Shown here one piece after another: positions 53,675 through 63,557 of a stretch of DNA of 64,000 nt. Below the pieces are notes generated by a model. That model did not search any database. It saw only the letters and a list, made by a program, of their open reading frames with translations, and was not told the origin of the DNA. The position numbers and the translations under genes were made by a program. Position 1 is the stretch's first letter, and each line of letters starts with the position of its first letter. This DNA comes from Thalassospira sp. MCCC 1A01428 (GTDB taxonomy: Bacteria > Pseudomonadota > Alphaproteobacteria > Rhodospirillales > Thalassospiraceae), in NCBI RefSeq assembly GCF_002115825.1, contig NZ_JFJZ01000002.1, positions 62,001 through 126,000 on the forward strand, in the 5' to 3' direction.

Positions 53675-54552
53675 GCTGCTATCCCTGTGCTGCCATCAGG
53701 CTGCTGATCTATGCATTGCTGACATTGACGCTGCTGCCGGTTCAAATGGTGGCGGTTGCCCTGCGTTTGAAGCTGGCGGATGACCTGCCACGATTTTATC
53801 ATGGCCTGTGTCTGAAAATCATGCATATCGATGTGCAATATTCAGGTGAGCCGTTACTGGAAGGTGGCGGGATCATTGTTGCCAATCATGCGTCCTATCT
53901 TGATATTCCTGTTTTGGGCGCGATGACCAAGGGCAGTTTTATTGCCAAAAAGGAAGTGGCGAACTGGCCGGTCTTTGGTCTTTTGGCAAAGTTGCAGCGT
54001 TGCACCTTTATTGAACGTCGCCCGGTTCGGGCCCGCGAGCAAACCATCGAGATCAGTCAGCGGCTGGCCAACGGGCACAAGCTGATTTTGTTTCCCGAAG
54101 GAACCAGCAATGACGGCAACCGTGTTTTGCCGTTTAAGTCGACCCTGTTTGGTGTGGCTGAAACAGTTTTGCCCGATGGATCGCAGGTAAAAGTGCAGCC
54201 GGTTTCAATTGCGGCCACCCGCCTTGACGGTGCGCCAATGGGCCGGGATTTGCGGGCATTTTATTCGTGGTACGGGGATATGGACTTGGCGCCGCATTTG
54301 TGGCAGTTTCTCGCCCTCGGCAAGGTTACGGTGGAAGTAGTTGTTCATCCGCCAATGACGCTGGCACAGGCAGGATCGCGCAAGGATATGTCCCGTATTT
54401 GCGAGTCGCTGGTTGTTCAGGGGCATCAGGCTGCATTAACGGGCGCCAAGCAGGGTGCCGGTGTGTCGCTTCCTGACACCAGGCGGTCAGGTGATTTGAT
54501 TGGATGTACCCCGTTGGCGGTTGTTTTTGAAGATTTTCGCCTGTTTGGCTAG
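53671..54552 (+). CDS. olsA: Lyso-ornithine lipid O-acyltransferase (PlsC family)
   Basis: Second step of ornithine lipid synthesis, acylating the 3-hydroxyl group of lyso-ornithine lipid at the membrane. It has 293 residues from GTG at 53671. Seen: an N-terminal membrane segment (LLIYALLTLTLLPVQMVAV), the catalytic NHASYLDIPVLG (HX4D), FIAKKEVANWPVFGLLA, IERRPVRARE and the phosphate-binding FPEGTSNDGNRVLPF. The tight coupling to olsB favours OlsA over a general PlsC. Confidence 0.9.
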   Translation: MSCYPCAAIRLLIYALLTLTLLPVQMVAVALRLKLADDLPRFYHGLCLKIMHIDVQYSGEPLLEGGGIIVANHASYLDIPVLGAMTKGSFIAKKEVANWPVFGLLAKLQRCTFIERRPVRAREQTIEISQRLANGHKLILFPEGTSNDGNRVLPFKSTLFGVAETVLPDGSQVKVQPVSIAATRLDGAPMGRDLRAFYSWYGDMDLAPHLWQFLALGKVTVEVVVHPPMTLAQAGSRKDMSRICESLVVQGHQAALTGAKQGAGVSLPDTRRSGDLIGCTPLAVVFEDFRLFG

Positions 54553-54690
54553 AATTTCCAGCGCATCGCGATGATGGCTTTTTTTCCGTTTCGCCGAAAA
54601 ACGGGTTGCACGAACGTAAAATTGTGCCACCTGATCTCAGATATCAAAGATGTTCGACAGGCGGTGTGAATTTCACGCCGCTTTCGACGT

Positions 54691-56097
54691 ATGAAACGAG
54701 CGGAACGGATCATTAAAGTGAGCGCGACGAAAAAGCTTTTTGTTAAGACCTATGGCTGCCAGATGAATGTCTATGACAGCCAGCGGATGCAGGATGTTCT
54801 GGCACCGCTGGGTTATGAGCCGGTCGATGAGGCAGCCGGTGCGGATATGGTTATTCTTAATACCTGCCACATTCGCGAAAAGGCCGCCGAAAAGGTTTTT
54901 TCCGATCTGGGCCGGATCCGCAAACATAAAAAAGCCAAGGAAGAAAACGGAATCGATAAAATGATCGTCGCCGTCGCCGGGTGTGTTGCCCAGGCCGAGG
55001 GTGCCGAACTGATGCGTCGCGAACCGATTGTCGATATGGTTTTTGGTCCGCAAACCTATCATCGCCTGCCTGAAATGGTGGCGCGCGCCAACCGTGCCAT
55101 TGGCAATGACCGTATCATTGATACCGACTTCCCGGTTGAGGAAAAGTTCGATCATTTGCCTGCGCAGGTGTCGCAGCAGGGATATTCCGCCTTTATCGCC
55201 ATTCAGGAAGGGTGTGATAAATTTTGCACCTTTTGTGTGGTGCCTTATACCCGTGGTGCCGAATATTCGCGCCCCGGCATGGATATCATCACTGAAACCC
55301 GGCAGATTGTTGCCCATGGCACGCGTGAAATTACCCTTTTGGGCCAAAATGTGAATGCCTATCACGGCGCAGGCCCTGATGGTGATGAATGGACATTAGG
55401 CCGGTTGCTGCGCGAATTATCCGACATCGAAGGGCTGGAACGCATCCGTTATATTACATCGCACCCGCGTGATGTGGATGACGATCTGATTTTTGCCCAT
55501 CGCGATTTGCCCAAGGTGATGCCGTTTTTGCATTTACCGGTTCAGTCCGGCTCTGATCGTGTGTTGCAGGCGATGAATCGCAAGCATGACCGTGAAACCT
55601 ATTTTGATATTGTCAAACGTCTGCGCACGGCCCAGCCCGACCTGGCATTGTCGTCTGACTTTATTGTCGGTTTTCCTGGTGAGTCGGAAAAAGACTTTGA
55701 AGATACGCTGGATCTGGTGCGTCAGGTTGGCTTCATTCAGACCTTCAGCTTTAAATACAGCCCGCGCCCCGGCACCCCGGCATCTGCCATGGAATTGCAG
55801 GTTCCCGAGGAAGTAAAGGCCGAGCGTCTGGCCCGGTTGCAAGACTTGCTGGCTGAACAGCAAATGGTTTTTAACCAAAGTTGTGTCGGTCGTGAAATGG
55901 ATGTGTTGCTGGACCGGACAGGCAAGTTTGAAGGCCAGCTTGTGGGGCGCAGCCCGTACATGCAGCCGGTCCATGTGAGTGGCCTGACCGAGGCAGATTT
56001 GGGTCGGATTGTGCGTTTGAAAATTACAGCTGCCAAACCGTTCTCTCTGGCGGGTGAACTGGTTGAAAGTGGCAGTTCGGAAAGGAATGTTGCGTGA
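54691..56097 (+). CDS. miaB: tRNA-2-methylthio-N6-dimethylallyladenosine synthase
   Basis: Radical-SAM methylthiotransferase acting on i6A37 of tRNA. It has 468 residues. The UPF0004 domain carries cysteines C23, C59 and C98 for the second cluster. The radical-SAM cluster is in [20 protein letters not shown] (C175, C179, C182), and a C-terminal TRAM domain covers about 395-460. An in-frame GTG at 54718 is an alternative start. The stop overlaps phoH (GTGA). First gene of the miaB-phoH-ybeY-corC-lnt run. Confidence 0.96.
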   Translation: MKRAERIIKVSATKKLFVKTYGCQMNVYDSQRMQDVLAPLGYEPVDEAAGADMVILNTCHIREKAAEKVFSDLGRIRKHKKAKEENGIDKMIVAVAGCVAQAEGAELMRREPIVDMVFGPQTYHRLPEMVARANRAIGNDRIIDTDFPVEEKFDHLPAQVSQQGYSAFIAIQEGCDKFCTFCVVPYTRGAEYSRPGMDIITETRQIVAHGTREITLLGQNVNAYHGAGPDGDEWTLGRLLRELSDIEGLERIRYITSHPRDVDDDLIFAHRDLPKVMPFLHLPVQSGSDRVLQAMNRKHDRETYFDIVKRLRTAQPDLALSSDFIVGFPGESEKDFEDTLDLVRQVGFIQTFSFKYSPRPGTPASAMELQVPEEVKAERLARLQDLLAEQQMVFNQSCVGREMDVLLDRTGKFEGQLVGRSPYMQPVHVSGLTEADLGRIVRLKITAAKPFSLAGELVESGSSERNVA

Positions 56098-57215
56098 GCG
56101 CTACCACTGAAAAGGCAAAAAGCCCGATCAAAAAACAAAAACAGACGCCACTTGATACGGATCAGATAGAATTTAACGATAATGCCTTGTCGCAGTTGCT
56201 TTATGGGCCCCAGGCGCAAAATTTATTGCGGCTGGCCGAAGGCACGGGCACGGAAATTTCCAGCCGGGGTTCTATCGTTGTTGTGCGCGGCGCGCCGCAA
56301 AAGGTTAGCCAGGCAAAGACGGTTCTGTCACAGCTTTATGCGCGGTTGCGCGATCAGGAAATTGACCGGGTTGACGTTGAAACGGTGGATGCCGCCATTC
56401 GTTTGTCTGAACCTGATGAAGGCAACCCGTGGGATGATCCGGCGGCCCCGAAAACCGGTATGTTTGGTGGATCGGAACTGGTGATCCAGACCAAAAAGCG
56501 CCGGATTTCGCCGCGATCGAAGCGCCAGAAAGATTATGTGAAGGCAATGCTGGAACATGAACTGGTGTTTGGTGTTGGTCCGGCGGGCACAGGCAAGACC
56601 TATCTTGCTGTGGCGATGGCTGTGCAGATGTTAACGCAAGGCCAGGTCGACCGGATTGTGTTGTCACGCCCGGCCGTTGAAGCCGGCGAGCATCTGGGCT
56701 TTTTGCCAGGTGATTTGAAAGATAAAGTCGATCCTTACCTGCGCCCGCTTTATGACGCGTTGCACGACACCTTGCCGGGTGACGTTGTGATCAAGCGTAT
56801 GGAACGCGGCGAAATTGAAGTGGCTCCGCTGGCCTTTATGCGGGGGCGTACTCTTTCGCATGCGTTTGTTATTCTTGATGAGGCGCAAAACACCACACCG
56901 ATGCAGATGAAAATGTTTCTGACCCGGCTGGGCGAAGGTTCGCGGATGGTGGTGACGGGTGACATTACCCAGATCGATTTGCCCTCCGGGGTGAAGTCGG
57001 GCCTGCGTGATGCGATGGAAACACTTGATAAGGTTGAAGGTGTTGGCCGGGTTAAGTTTGACCAGCGCGATGTGGTGCGCCATGCCATGGTAACCCGTAT
57101 TGTGCAGGCCTATGACGAAGCTGATGCCCTGCGTGAACGCATTGGCAAAAGTTATAGCCAGGGGCACGGGGATCGCAAAGTACGAGAGAAAGCCGGTGAT
57201 GACAGCGCAGCTTGA
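56094..57215 (+). CDS. ybeZ: PhoH-like ATPase (YbeZ)
   Basis: A 373-residue protein from GTG at 56094. A KH-like N-terminal part (about 25-100) precedes the PhoH core with Walker [21 protein letters not shown] (about 160-179), [40 protein letters not shown] and GDITQIDLP. YbeZ works with YbeY in RNA metabolism in several bacteria. It overlaps ybeY by 17 bases. Confidence 0.95.
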   Translation: MSATTEKAKSPIKKQKQTPLDTDQIEFNDNALSQLLYGPQAQNLLRLAEGTGTEISSRGSIVVVRGAPQKVSQAKTVLSQLYARLRDQEIDRVDVETVDAAIRLSEPDEGNPWDDPAAPKTGMFGGSELVIQTKKRRISPRSKRQKDYVKAMLEHELVFGVGPAGTGKTYLAVAMAVQMLTQGQVDRIVLSRPAVEAGEHLGFLPGDLKDKVDPYLRPLYDALHDTLPGDVVIKRMERGEIEVAPLAFMRGRTLSHAFVILDEAQNTTPMQMKMFLTRLGEGSRMVVTGDITQIDLPSGVKSGLRDAMETLDKVEGVGRVKFDQRDVVRHAMVTRIVQAYDEADALRERIGKSYSQGHGDRKVREKAGDDSAA

Positions 57216-57768
57216 TCTTGACGTTGTGATCGAGGCCGGTGACTGGCGCGATGACGAGCTGGTCGCGATTCGTTCTGCAGTTGAAGCGGCATTAAATGCT
57301 GCGGCACATGATGGTGCGCTGTGGGACGAGGATGACGAAAAATCGCTGTTAGATCAGGTGACGGTGATTGAAATCAGCGTTACCTTGTCTGATGATGCCA
57401 GTGTGCGTGTGCTTAATCGTGATTATCGGGGCAAGGATGCGCCGACCAATGTGCTGTCGTTTGCGGCACTGGAAAGCGACGAAGGTGCCAGCGAATTTGA
57501 TCTGGCACCTGATATGCCCTTGATGCTGGGCGACATTATTATCGCCCGGGAAACCTGCCAGCGCGAATCAGACGACCAAAAAAAGCCGCTTTTGCACCAT
57601 CTGTTACATTTATCGGTGCATGGCACACTTCATCTTGTCGGTTATGACCATATGGTTGATGATGAAGCCGAACATATGGAGCAACTGGAGCGCCATATTC
57701 TTGCCGGGATGGGAATAGATGATCCCTATGCCCCAATTGAAGATCAGGATGTCGAAACGGGACAATGA
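57199..57768 (+). CDS. ybeY: Endoribonuclease YbeY
   Basis: Zinc single-strand endoribonuclease needed for 16S rRNA 3' processing and ribosome quality control. It has 189 residues from the ATG at 57199, inside the end of ybeZ. The zinc motif HGTLHLVGYDH has histidines at about 141, 145 and 151; RDYRGKDAPTNVLSFA precedes it. The stop overlaps the corC start (ATGA). Confidence 0.95.
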   Translation: MTAQLDLDVVIEAGDWRDDELVAIRSAVEAALNAAAHDGALWDEDDEKSLLDQVTVIEISVTLSDDASVRVLNRDYRGKDAPTNVLSFAALESDEGASEFDLAPDMPLMLGDIIIARETCQRESDDQKKPLLHHLLHLSVHGTLHLVGYDHMVDDEAEHMEQLERHILAGMGIDDPYAPIEDQDVETGQ

Positions 57769-58739
57769 ACGACCTCAGTGAACGCGACGAAGACAAGGAC
57801 AGTATCACGCCCCGCCTTGGTGGGGAGTTACATGAAGAGGCAGATGGTGCCTCGTTTTGGGGGAATGTTGCCTCTGCCATGGGATTGCGCAAAACGCGAT
57901 CACGCAATGGCGAAGCATCCCTGAGCGATACTTTGGAAGAACTGGCCGAGCGGACCGAGGAAGACGACGAGCCGGTATCTTTGCATGAACGTTCCCTGTT
58001 TGAAAATATCATCGCCTTGCGCGATATGACCGCCGAGGATGTGATGATCCCGCGGACAGACATTGTGGCTGTACCCAAAAAAATATCCCTGCCCGATCTG
58101 GTGAGTGAAATGGTGACCAAAGCCCATTCACGCCTGCCGGTTTACGGTGATACGCTCGATGATGTTGCCGGGATGGTTCATATCAAGGATGTGCTGGCCT
58201 GCCATGCAGCAGGACGGGAATACCGGCTTAGCGCCCTTTTACGACGGGTTCTGTTTGTGTCGCCAGCCATTCGGGTTCTGGATTTACTGTCAGAAATGCG
58301 GTTGTCGCGCACGCATATGGCGCTGGTCGTTGATGAATTTGGCGGTATTGATGGTTTGATCACCATCGAGGATCTGGTCGAGGAAATTGTAGGCGAGATC
58401 GATGATGAGCATGATGTTGACCAAACGCCGAAATTGATTCGCCTTTCCGATGGCTGTTTTGTTGCCGATGCCCGCTATGAGATTGAAGACCTGGAAGAAA
58501 AGCTGGGTTTTGGTCTGCTTGATGATGAAGAAGATGAAGACATTGATACGCTTGGCGGATTGGTGTTTTCCTTGGCGGGTCGGGTTCCGGCCCGTGGCGA
58601 GCTGATCGAACATCCGCTGGGGTTGCAGTTTGAAGTTCTTGATGCCGATCCGCGCCGGGTGCGCCGGTTGCGCATTCATTTACATCGTACAGATCCTTCC
58701 CTGCCGGGCGGGGAAATTGCGCAGGAAATGCCTAAATGA
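57765..58739 (+). CDS. corC: CorC/HlyC-family CBS-pair transporter-associated protein
   Basis: A 324-residue cytoplasmic protein. Two CBS domains (about 80-205: VMIPRTDIVAVPKKISLPDL to GLITIEDLVEEIVGEIDDEH) precede a CorC_HlyC domain (about 225-305) with DARYEIEDLEEKLGF and TLGGLVFSLAGRVPARGELI. It lacks the membrane DUF21 domain. In E. coli YbeX/CorC is linked to magnesium/cobalt efflux and ribosome maturation. The stop overlaps lnt (ATGA). Confidence 0.92.
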   Translation: MNDLSERDEDKDSITPRLGGELHEEADGASFWGNVASAMGLRKTRSRNGEASLSDTLEELAERTEEDDEPVSLHERSLFENIIALRDMTAEDVMIPRTDIVAVPKKISLPDLVSEMVTKAHSRLPVYGDTLDDVAGMVHIKDVLACHAAGREYRLSALLRRVLFVSPAIRVLDLLSEMRLSRTHMALVVDEFGGIDGLITIEDLVEEIVGEIDDEHDVDQTPKLIRLSDGCFVADARYEIEDLEEKLGFGLLDDEEDEDIDTLGGLVFSLAGRVPARGELIEHPLGLQFEVLDADPRRVRRLRIHLHRTDPSLPGGEIAQEMPK

Positions 58740-60319
58740 TTGATCGCTTGGCCGGGCGTCTGGCCACCATGGATGGCTGGCCGCGCCGGTTGGTGTGGCT
58801 TTTATCGGGGGCGGCAGCCGTTCTGGCTTTGCCGCCTTTGTTTTTTATTCCTGCATTGCCATTGGGCTTTGCCGTTCTGCTTTGGACGCTGGATGGCGTT
58901 AAAAGCCGCAAAAGCGCGCTTGCCGCAGGCTGGTGGTTTGGTACCGGGCATTTTGCCGCCGGGTTTTACTGGATCGCGCATGCGTTTCTGGTGCAGCCGG
59001 AAATTTATGGCTGGATGATCCCCTTTGCCATTCTGGGCCTTGGCGGGGGGCTGGCGATTTTTCCGATGATTGCAGTCTGGGCCAGCTGGCGGTTGGGCAG
59101 CGGGCGGATTTCCCGTGCCTTTTTACTGGCGGCATTCTGGGCAATTGCCGAATTTGCCCGCGGCCATGTGCTAACCGGGTTTCCATGGAACCTGTTGGGC
59201 CATGTCTGGGCGATTGATCCGGCTCCGATGCAATTGGCATCCGTGATTGGCGTGTATGGCCTTAGTGCTGTTACAGCACTTTTTGCGACCCTTCCCTCAC
59301 TTTGGGTAGCCGGGCGCACGGGGCGCTTGGTTTCGATCGGGGGGTTGCTGATTGCGGTGGTTCTGTGGGCGGGGGGGGCTGTGCATTTGGCAGGATTGCC
59401 GGCTGCTGATGTTGCGGTTGCCGATGCGCCGGCCGATGCACCGGTCCTGCAAATTGTTCAACCCAACATTCCCCAGTCTGAAAAATGGGATAAATCGCTT
59501 CAGGACCAGCATTTTCGTCAGTTGCTTGCCATGTCGCGCCGCCCGGCAGATTTGCCGGCGGGGCGCAAACGGGTTGTTATCTGGCCTGAAACGGCAGCGA
59601 CCTTTTTTCTTGAAACCGATCCGGGTCGCCGGGCAATGATGGCGGATGTTTTAGCGCCGGGTGATGTGTTGATTACCGGGGCACCGCGCACCTTTCCGCG
59701 CGATAGCGATGAATTTCAGGTGTGGAATTCGGTCGAGGTTATTAATGATGAAGGCCGCATTGTTGCCAGCTTCGATAAATTTCATCTGGTGCCGTTTGGG
59801 GAATATGTTCCGTTTCGCTCTATCCTGCCATTTCCCAAGCTGACGGCGGGGCGAACCGATTTTTCATCCGGTCATGGTCCGGCAACTTTACATGTAAAAA
59901 ACTTGCCGCCATTTTCGCCGTTGATATGTTATGAAATTATCTTTCCCGGTGCCGTTACCGATGATCACGACAGGCCGGAATGGTTGCTGAATGTGACCAA
60001 TGACGGCTGGTTCGGGCATAGTGCCGGTCCCTATCAGCATTTGGCAGCTGCACGTTTTCGGGCAGTGGAGGAAGGGTTACCGTTGGTCCGCGCAGCCTAT
60101 ACGGGCGTATCGGCTGTTTTCGATTCTTATGGCCGAAACCAGAAGTCCCTATCCCTAACCAAACAGGGAATCCTGATATCCCCCCTTTTGGGTGATAAAA
60201 ACCATACCACAGTATATTATTTGTGGCGCAATATACCATTTTACGGTATTGTGACACTAATCATCGTTCTCGTATTGGGATATCAGCGGTTTCGTAAATC
60301 CCCTGGAACGAAAAAATAG
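58736..60319 (+). CDS. lnt: Apolipoprotein N-acyltransferase
   Basis: Adds the third acyl chain to the N-terminal cysteine of lipoproteins in the inner membrane. It has 527 residues. The N-terminal half has about six membrane helices (20-220). The periplasmic nitrilase domain has the triad E285 (IWPETAATFF), K348 (FDKFHLVPFGEYVPF) and C398 (LICYEIIFPG), matching E267/K335/C387 of E. coli. A final helix lies near 505-520. It ends the overlap-coupled run. Confidence 0.97.
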   Translation: MIDRLAGRLATMDGWPRRLVWLLSGAAAVLALPPLFFIPALPLGFAVLLWTLDGVKSRKSALAAGWWFGTGHFAAGFYWIAHAFLVQPEIYGWMIPFAILGLGGGLAIFPMIAVWASWRLGSGRISRAFLLAAFWAIAEFARGHVLTGFPWNLLGHVWAIDPAPMQLASVIGVYGLSAVTALFATLPSLWVAGRTGRLVSIGGLLIAVVLWAGGAVHLAGLPAADVAVADAPADAPVLQIVQPNIPQSEKWDKSLQDQHFRQLLAMSRRPADLPAGRKRVVIWPETAATFFLETDPGRRAMMADVLAPGDVLITGAPRTFPRDSDEFQVWNSVEVINDEGRIVASFDKFHLVPFGEYVPFRSILPFPKLTAGRTDFSSGHGPATLHVKNLPPFSPLICYEIIFPGAVTDDHDRPEWLLNVTNDGWFGHSAGPYQHLAAARFRAVEEGLPLVRAAYTGVSAVFDSYGRNQKSLSLTKQGILISPLLGDKNHTTVYYLWRNIPFYGIVTLIIVLVLGYQRFRKSPGTKK

Positions 60320-60391
60320 TTTACCGGACCGCCCAAAAAGTGTCCCCCATAAGAACAGGGCGGCAGGTCGGAGTGTGAGAAGGACAAGACG

Positions 60392-60892
60392 ATGTCGCCG
60401 AAGGATGACAGTGTGATGATTGTAAAGAATACACGCGGTCGTGGCCGTGGCCGTACGGCCACAGGAAAACCGAACCCTGTGGATATCCATGTTGGTGCCC
60501 GTGTGCGTTTGCGCCGGACCCTGCTGGGTATGAGCCAGGAAAAGCTGGGTGAGGCCATTGGCCTGACTTTTCAGCAGGTTCAGAAATATGAACGGGGTGC
60601 AAACCGTGTGGGTGCATCGCGTCTGTATGATTTGTCCCGTGTACTTGAAGTGCCGGTTTCGTTCTTTTTTGATGATATGCCGGACGAGATTTCAGCGAAA
60701 TCTGTTCATGAACGCCGCGAAATGTCGGAAAGCCCGGATCCGTTTGATAACGATCCGATGAACCGTCGCGAAACCCTGGAACTGGTGCGGGCTTATTATC
60801 GCATCACGGATCCGGTTCAGCGCAAACGTGTTTTTGAACTGGTCAAGGCAATGGGTGTTTTGCCGGCTGCCGATGGCAGTGACAGCAAATAA
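60392..60892 (+). CDS. XRE-family helix-turn-helix regulator (PhrR/PraR-like)
   Basis: A 166-residue protein. A basic, Gly/Arg-rich N-terminus (TRGRGRGRTATGK) precedes an HTH_3 domain at about 33-90 (RVRLRRTLLGMSQEKLGEAI, GLTFQQVQKYERGANRVGAS). The C-terminal RETLELVRAYYRITDPVQRK, RVFELVKAMG helix pair is conserved in this alphaproteobacterial family. The position after lnt and before metK matches Rhizobium phrR/praR, regulators tied to acid stress, quorum sensing or biofilm. Target genes unknown here. Confidence 0.88.
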   Translation: MSPKDDSVMIVKNTRGRGRGRTATGKPNPVDIHVGARVRLRRTLLGMSQEKLGEAIGLTFQQVQKYERGANRVGASRLYDLSRVLEVPVSFFFDDMPDEISAKSVHERREMSESPDPFDNDPMNRRETLELVRAYYRITDPVQRKRVFELVKAMGVLPAADGSDSK

Positions 60893-60947
60893 AAAGTTTA
60901 GCGTGACGTAACTACGTCTGGCGACGTTGAAACCTGCAATATTTTGA

Positions 60948-60981
60948 ACGCATTCGGTGCCTGGCCCGAATGCGTTTTTTT
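60948..60981 (+). terminator. Intrinsic terminator of the XRE gene
   Basis: ACGCATTCGG (60948-60957) and CCGAATGCGT (60966-60975) with an 8-base loop, then a T7 run. It separates the regulator from the metK leader. Confidence 0.92.
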
Positions 60982-61111
60982 GTCCAAGGTATTGCTTTTA
61001 GGGAAAAATCAGCCCAGTTTGTGAACAGCATTGTTGGGATGGGACGTTTTTACCGTGCTTTCAGGCGTAAAAGGCTTGGGTCATTTTCCCTGATGGGATA
61101 TGACATGTTGA

Positions 61112-61166
61112 TGACGTGGACGGATTTGGACCGCTTGCCACCACGCAAAAAAAGGCTAAGTGGGCG
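61112..61166 (+). promoter_or_regulatory. SAM-II (SAM-alpha) riboswitch in the metK leader
   Basis: About 75 bases before metK. Stem P1 is CGTGG (61115-61119) with CCACG (61141-61145). The loop holds GGATTTGGACCG then CTTGCC, and the 3' part is CAAAAAAAGGCTAAGTGGG. These match the SAM-II pattern GATTTG..CCG..CTTGC..CCACG..AAA..GCTAA in order and spacing. GCC in the loop can pair with GGC at 61154-61156, and CCGC with GTGG, giving the pseudoknot. SAM binding would shut off SAM synthetase. Recognised by eye from memory of the family consensus. Confidence 0.78.
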
Positions 61167-61239
61167 CTGATCGATACGTTCGTATCACGGCCCTCCGGTC
61201 CAGTTTTTGGAAACTCCCTTTTCACCGGAGAAGGTTTAT

Positions 61240-62415
61240 ATGTCTCATAAAGAATATCTCTTCACCAGCGAGTCTGTGTCAGAAGGTCATCCTGACAAGG
61301 TTTGTGATCGTATTTCCGACTCGATCGTTGATGCATTTCTGGCCGCCGATCCTGATGCCCGCGTGGCGGTGGAAACCCTGGCGACGACCAATCGTGTCGT
61401 TCTGGCGGGTGAAGTTCGTGGTCCGTCCAGTGTCGCCAATGACGAAACCATGATCGAAGCAGCGCGCGAAGCCATTCGGGCGATTGGTTACGATCAGGAA
61501 GGTTTCAGCTGGAAAACCGCCGATATTTCGTGCCATGTGCATGAGCAGTCAGTCGATATTGCCCAGGGTGTTGATTCCAAGGACAACAAAGACCTTGGCG
61601 CTGGCGACCAGGGCATTATGTTCGGTTATGCCTGTGATGAAACCGACGAATTGATGCCGGCTCCGATCCAGTTTTCACACCGGATTTTGCGCCACATGGC
61701 CGAAGACCGCCATTCAGGCAAATCTGACATCTTTGGTCCGGATGCCAAAAGCCAGGTGACCCTGCGTTATGTCGATGGCAAGCCGGTTGGGGCGACATCT
61801 GTTGTGGTTTCGACCCAGCATAATGAAGGTTTTAGCCAGGACGATGTGCGTGCAGCCGTGTTGCCTTATATCGCCCAGGCCCTTCCCGAAGGCTGGCTGC
61901 CGCCGGAAGATGAAATTTACATCAACCCGACGGGCCGCTTTGTCATTGGCGGACCGGACGGCGATGCCGGTGTAACCGGTCGCAAGATCATTGTGGATAC
62001 CTATGGCGGGGCTGCCCCGCATGGTGGCGGTGCTTTTTCGGGCAAAGATCCGACGAAGGTTGACCGTTCGGCGGCGTATGCGGCGCGCTATCTGGCGAAA
62101 AACGTTGTGGCGGCTGGGCTTGCCAGCAAATGCACATTGCAGGTTGCCTATGCGATTGGCGTGTCAAAGCCGCTGGCACTGTATGTTAACACGCACGAAA
62201 CCGGTGACGTTGACGAAGTGAAACTGGGCAAGGTTCTGCGTGAATTGATGGACCTGAGCCCGCGTGGCATTCGCGAACACCTTAATCTGTGTGCCCCGAT
62301 TTACACGCCGACATCGGCTTATGGTCATTTTGGCCGCCAGCCGGAAGAAGGCGGGTTTTTCTCGTGGGAACAGACCGATCTGGTCGGCGAGCTTAAATCG
62401 GCCTTTGGTGCGTAA
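61240..62415 (+). CDS. metK: S-adenosylmethionine synthetase
   Basis: Makes SAM from methionine and ATP. It has 391 residues from the ATG at 61240 (GGAGAAGG upstream). Seen: [20 protein letters not shown] (methionine/ATP site), the [20 protein letters not shown] loop, [20 protein letters not shown] and [20 protein letters not shown]. The leader carries a probable SAM-II riboswitch, implying feedback by its product. CTCC about 13 bases before GGAG could hide the ribosome site. Followed by a terminator and trmB. Confidence 0.97.
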   Translation: MSHKEYLFTSESVSEGHPDKVCDRISDSIVDAFLAADPDARVAVETLATTNRVVLAGEVRGPSSVANDETMIEAAREAIRAIGYDQEGFSWKTADISCHVHEQSVDIAQGVDSKDNKDLGAGDQGIMFGYACDETDELMPAPIQFSHRILRHMAEDRHSGKSDIFGPDAKSQVTLRYVDGKPVGATSVVVSTQHNEGFSQDDVRAAVLPYIAQALPEGWLPPEDEIYINPTGRFVIGGPDGDAGVTGRKIIVDTYGGAAPHGGGAFSGKDPTKVDRSAAYAARYLAKNVVAAGLASKCTLQVAYAIGVSKPLALYVNTHETGDVDEVKLGKVLRELMDLSPRGIREHLNLCAPIYTPTSAYGHFGRQPEEGGFFSWEQTDLVGELKSAFGA

Positions 62416-62471
62416 ACTTGCCACAGTAGCCGGATAGGTGATTTGCCAAAGTCACCAGACATGTTATGAGG

Positions 62472-62499
62472 CGGGCGGCCCGGAAAGGCCGCCCGTTTT
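62472..62499 (+). terminator. Intrinsic terminator of metK
   Basis: CGGGCGGCC (62472-62480) and GGCCGCCCG (62487-62495) with a 6-base loop, then TTTT. trmB therefore needs partial read-through or its own promoter; its start is only 25 bases away. Confidence 0.85.
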
Positions 62500-62523
62500 G
62501 CATTTTCAATTGCCAGATAAGTC

Positions 62524-63237
62524 ATGCGTAGCAACAGACCGATTCCAACCCCAGACCGTCCGAATTTTTATGGCCGCCGTGGCAGCCGTCCGCCAAAGGC
62601 ATCGCGTCAGACGTTGATGGATGATTTGTTGCCAAAACTGGCGATCGACTATCCAGAGCAGGGCGGTGTTGATCCGCAATCATATTTCACCCCGGATCGA
62701 TCACAATTATGGCTGGAAATCGGTTTTGGGGGCGGCGAACATCTGGCGGGACAGGCCGAAGCCAACCCAGATGTTGGAATTATCGGCTGTGAACCTTATA
62801 TGGATGGCGTTGGCAGTTTGATCCGGCATATTAGCGACCGTAACTTGCAAAATGTGCGCGTGGTACCCGATGATTCACGCCCGCTTTTGTATAAATTGCG
62901 CGATGCCTGTTTTGATCGGGTGTTTTTGCTGTTTCCGGATCCGTGGCCCAAAAAACGCCATGCTGAACGCCGGTTTGTCGGCCCTAAAAACCTGGCGTTG
63001 TTGGCGCGTCTGTTAAAGGATGGCGGTGAGTTTCGGGTTGCCAGTGATGATATGCAATATATTTCCTGGACCCTCCAGCATTTGCACAATCACCCCGATT
63101 TTGTATGGCTGGCCGAAACCCCGGATGACTGGCGCATTCCGCCAGAGGACTGGGTGAAAACCCGGTATGAGCAAAAAGCGCTACGCCAGGGTAAAAAGTG
63201 TAATTATTTGCGCTTTCGTCGTAAAAATCGCGTCTGA
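62524..63237 (+). CDS. trmB: tRNA (guanine-N7-)-methyltransferase
   Basis: Methylates N7 of G46 in the variable loop of tRNA. It has 237 residues. Seen: an Arg-rich N-terminus (FYGRRGSRPPKASRQ), the SAM motif LEIGFGGGEHLAGQAEANPD, VFLLFPDPWPKKRHAERRFV (the family signature) and the closing TRYEQKALRQGKKCNYLRF. In alphaproteobacteria metK-trmB is a frequent pair, logical because TrmB consumes SAM. Confidence 0.97.
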   Translation: MRSNRPIPTPDRPNFYGRRGSRPPKASRQTLMDDLLPKLAIDYPEQGGVDPQSYFTPDRSQLWLEIGFGGGEHLAGQAEANPDVGIIGCEPYMDGVGSLIRHISDRNLQNVRVVPDDSRPLLYKLRDACFDRVFLLFPDPWPKKRHAERRFVGPKNLALLARLLKDGGEFRVASDDMQYISWTLQHLHNHPDFVWLAETPDDWRIPPEDWVKTRYEQKALRQGKKCNYLRFRRKNRV

Positions 63238-63289
63238 TACATTCGGACGAAGCGTCCCGTTGGGCCACTTTAATATCACAGCCTTGTGC

Positions 63290-63327
63290 AAGGCCCTTTG
63301 TCATGGACAGAGGGCCTTTTGACTTTT
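63290..63327 (+). terminator. Intrinsic terminator of trmB
   Basis: AAGGCCCT (63290-63297) and AGGGCCTT (63311-63318), extended inward by TGTC/GACA around ATG, followed by a broken T-rich tract. The remaining 230 bases before the sigma-factor gene form its upstream region. Confidence 0.82.
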
Positions 63328-63440
63328 GAGGGCATGTGCGATGTGGATCCGGTTTTGGGGCAATCATTGCCGAAGACTGCGAAAACGGTGGGTTTTTTGT
63401 GGAAAAACAACATTCCCGCATAGGCAGGATCAAGTTTTTA

Positions 63441-63461
63441 TTGAGAATGAGTTTCATATGC
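63441..63461. promoter_or_regulatory. Possible Fur-type site upstream of the ECF sigma gene
   Basis: TTGAGAATGAGTTTCATATG contains the ATGA-GTT-TCAT inverted repeat with AT-rich flanks, loosely like a Fur box, about 100 bases before the sigma-factor start. Only moderately similar to any consensus. Confidence 0.25.
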
Positions 63462-63557
63462 GATATCTATTTTGTATTGCTGATATGACATTACCGCGTT
63501 GTTCCGGATTATAAAGCCGGAACGTTTGAACGTGGGTTCGTTTCAAAGGTCAGGCTT

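Noticed and set aside
54673-55365. Minus-strand open frame of 230 codons antisense to miaB
   Set aside because: It is a shadow of miaB with no domain.
60970-61170. Small plus-strand ORF of 66 codons upstream of metK
   Set aside because: It begins inside a terminator, has no ribosome site and covers the riboswitch structure. It is not treated as a gene.
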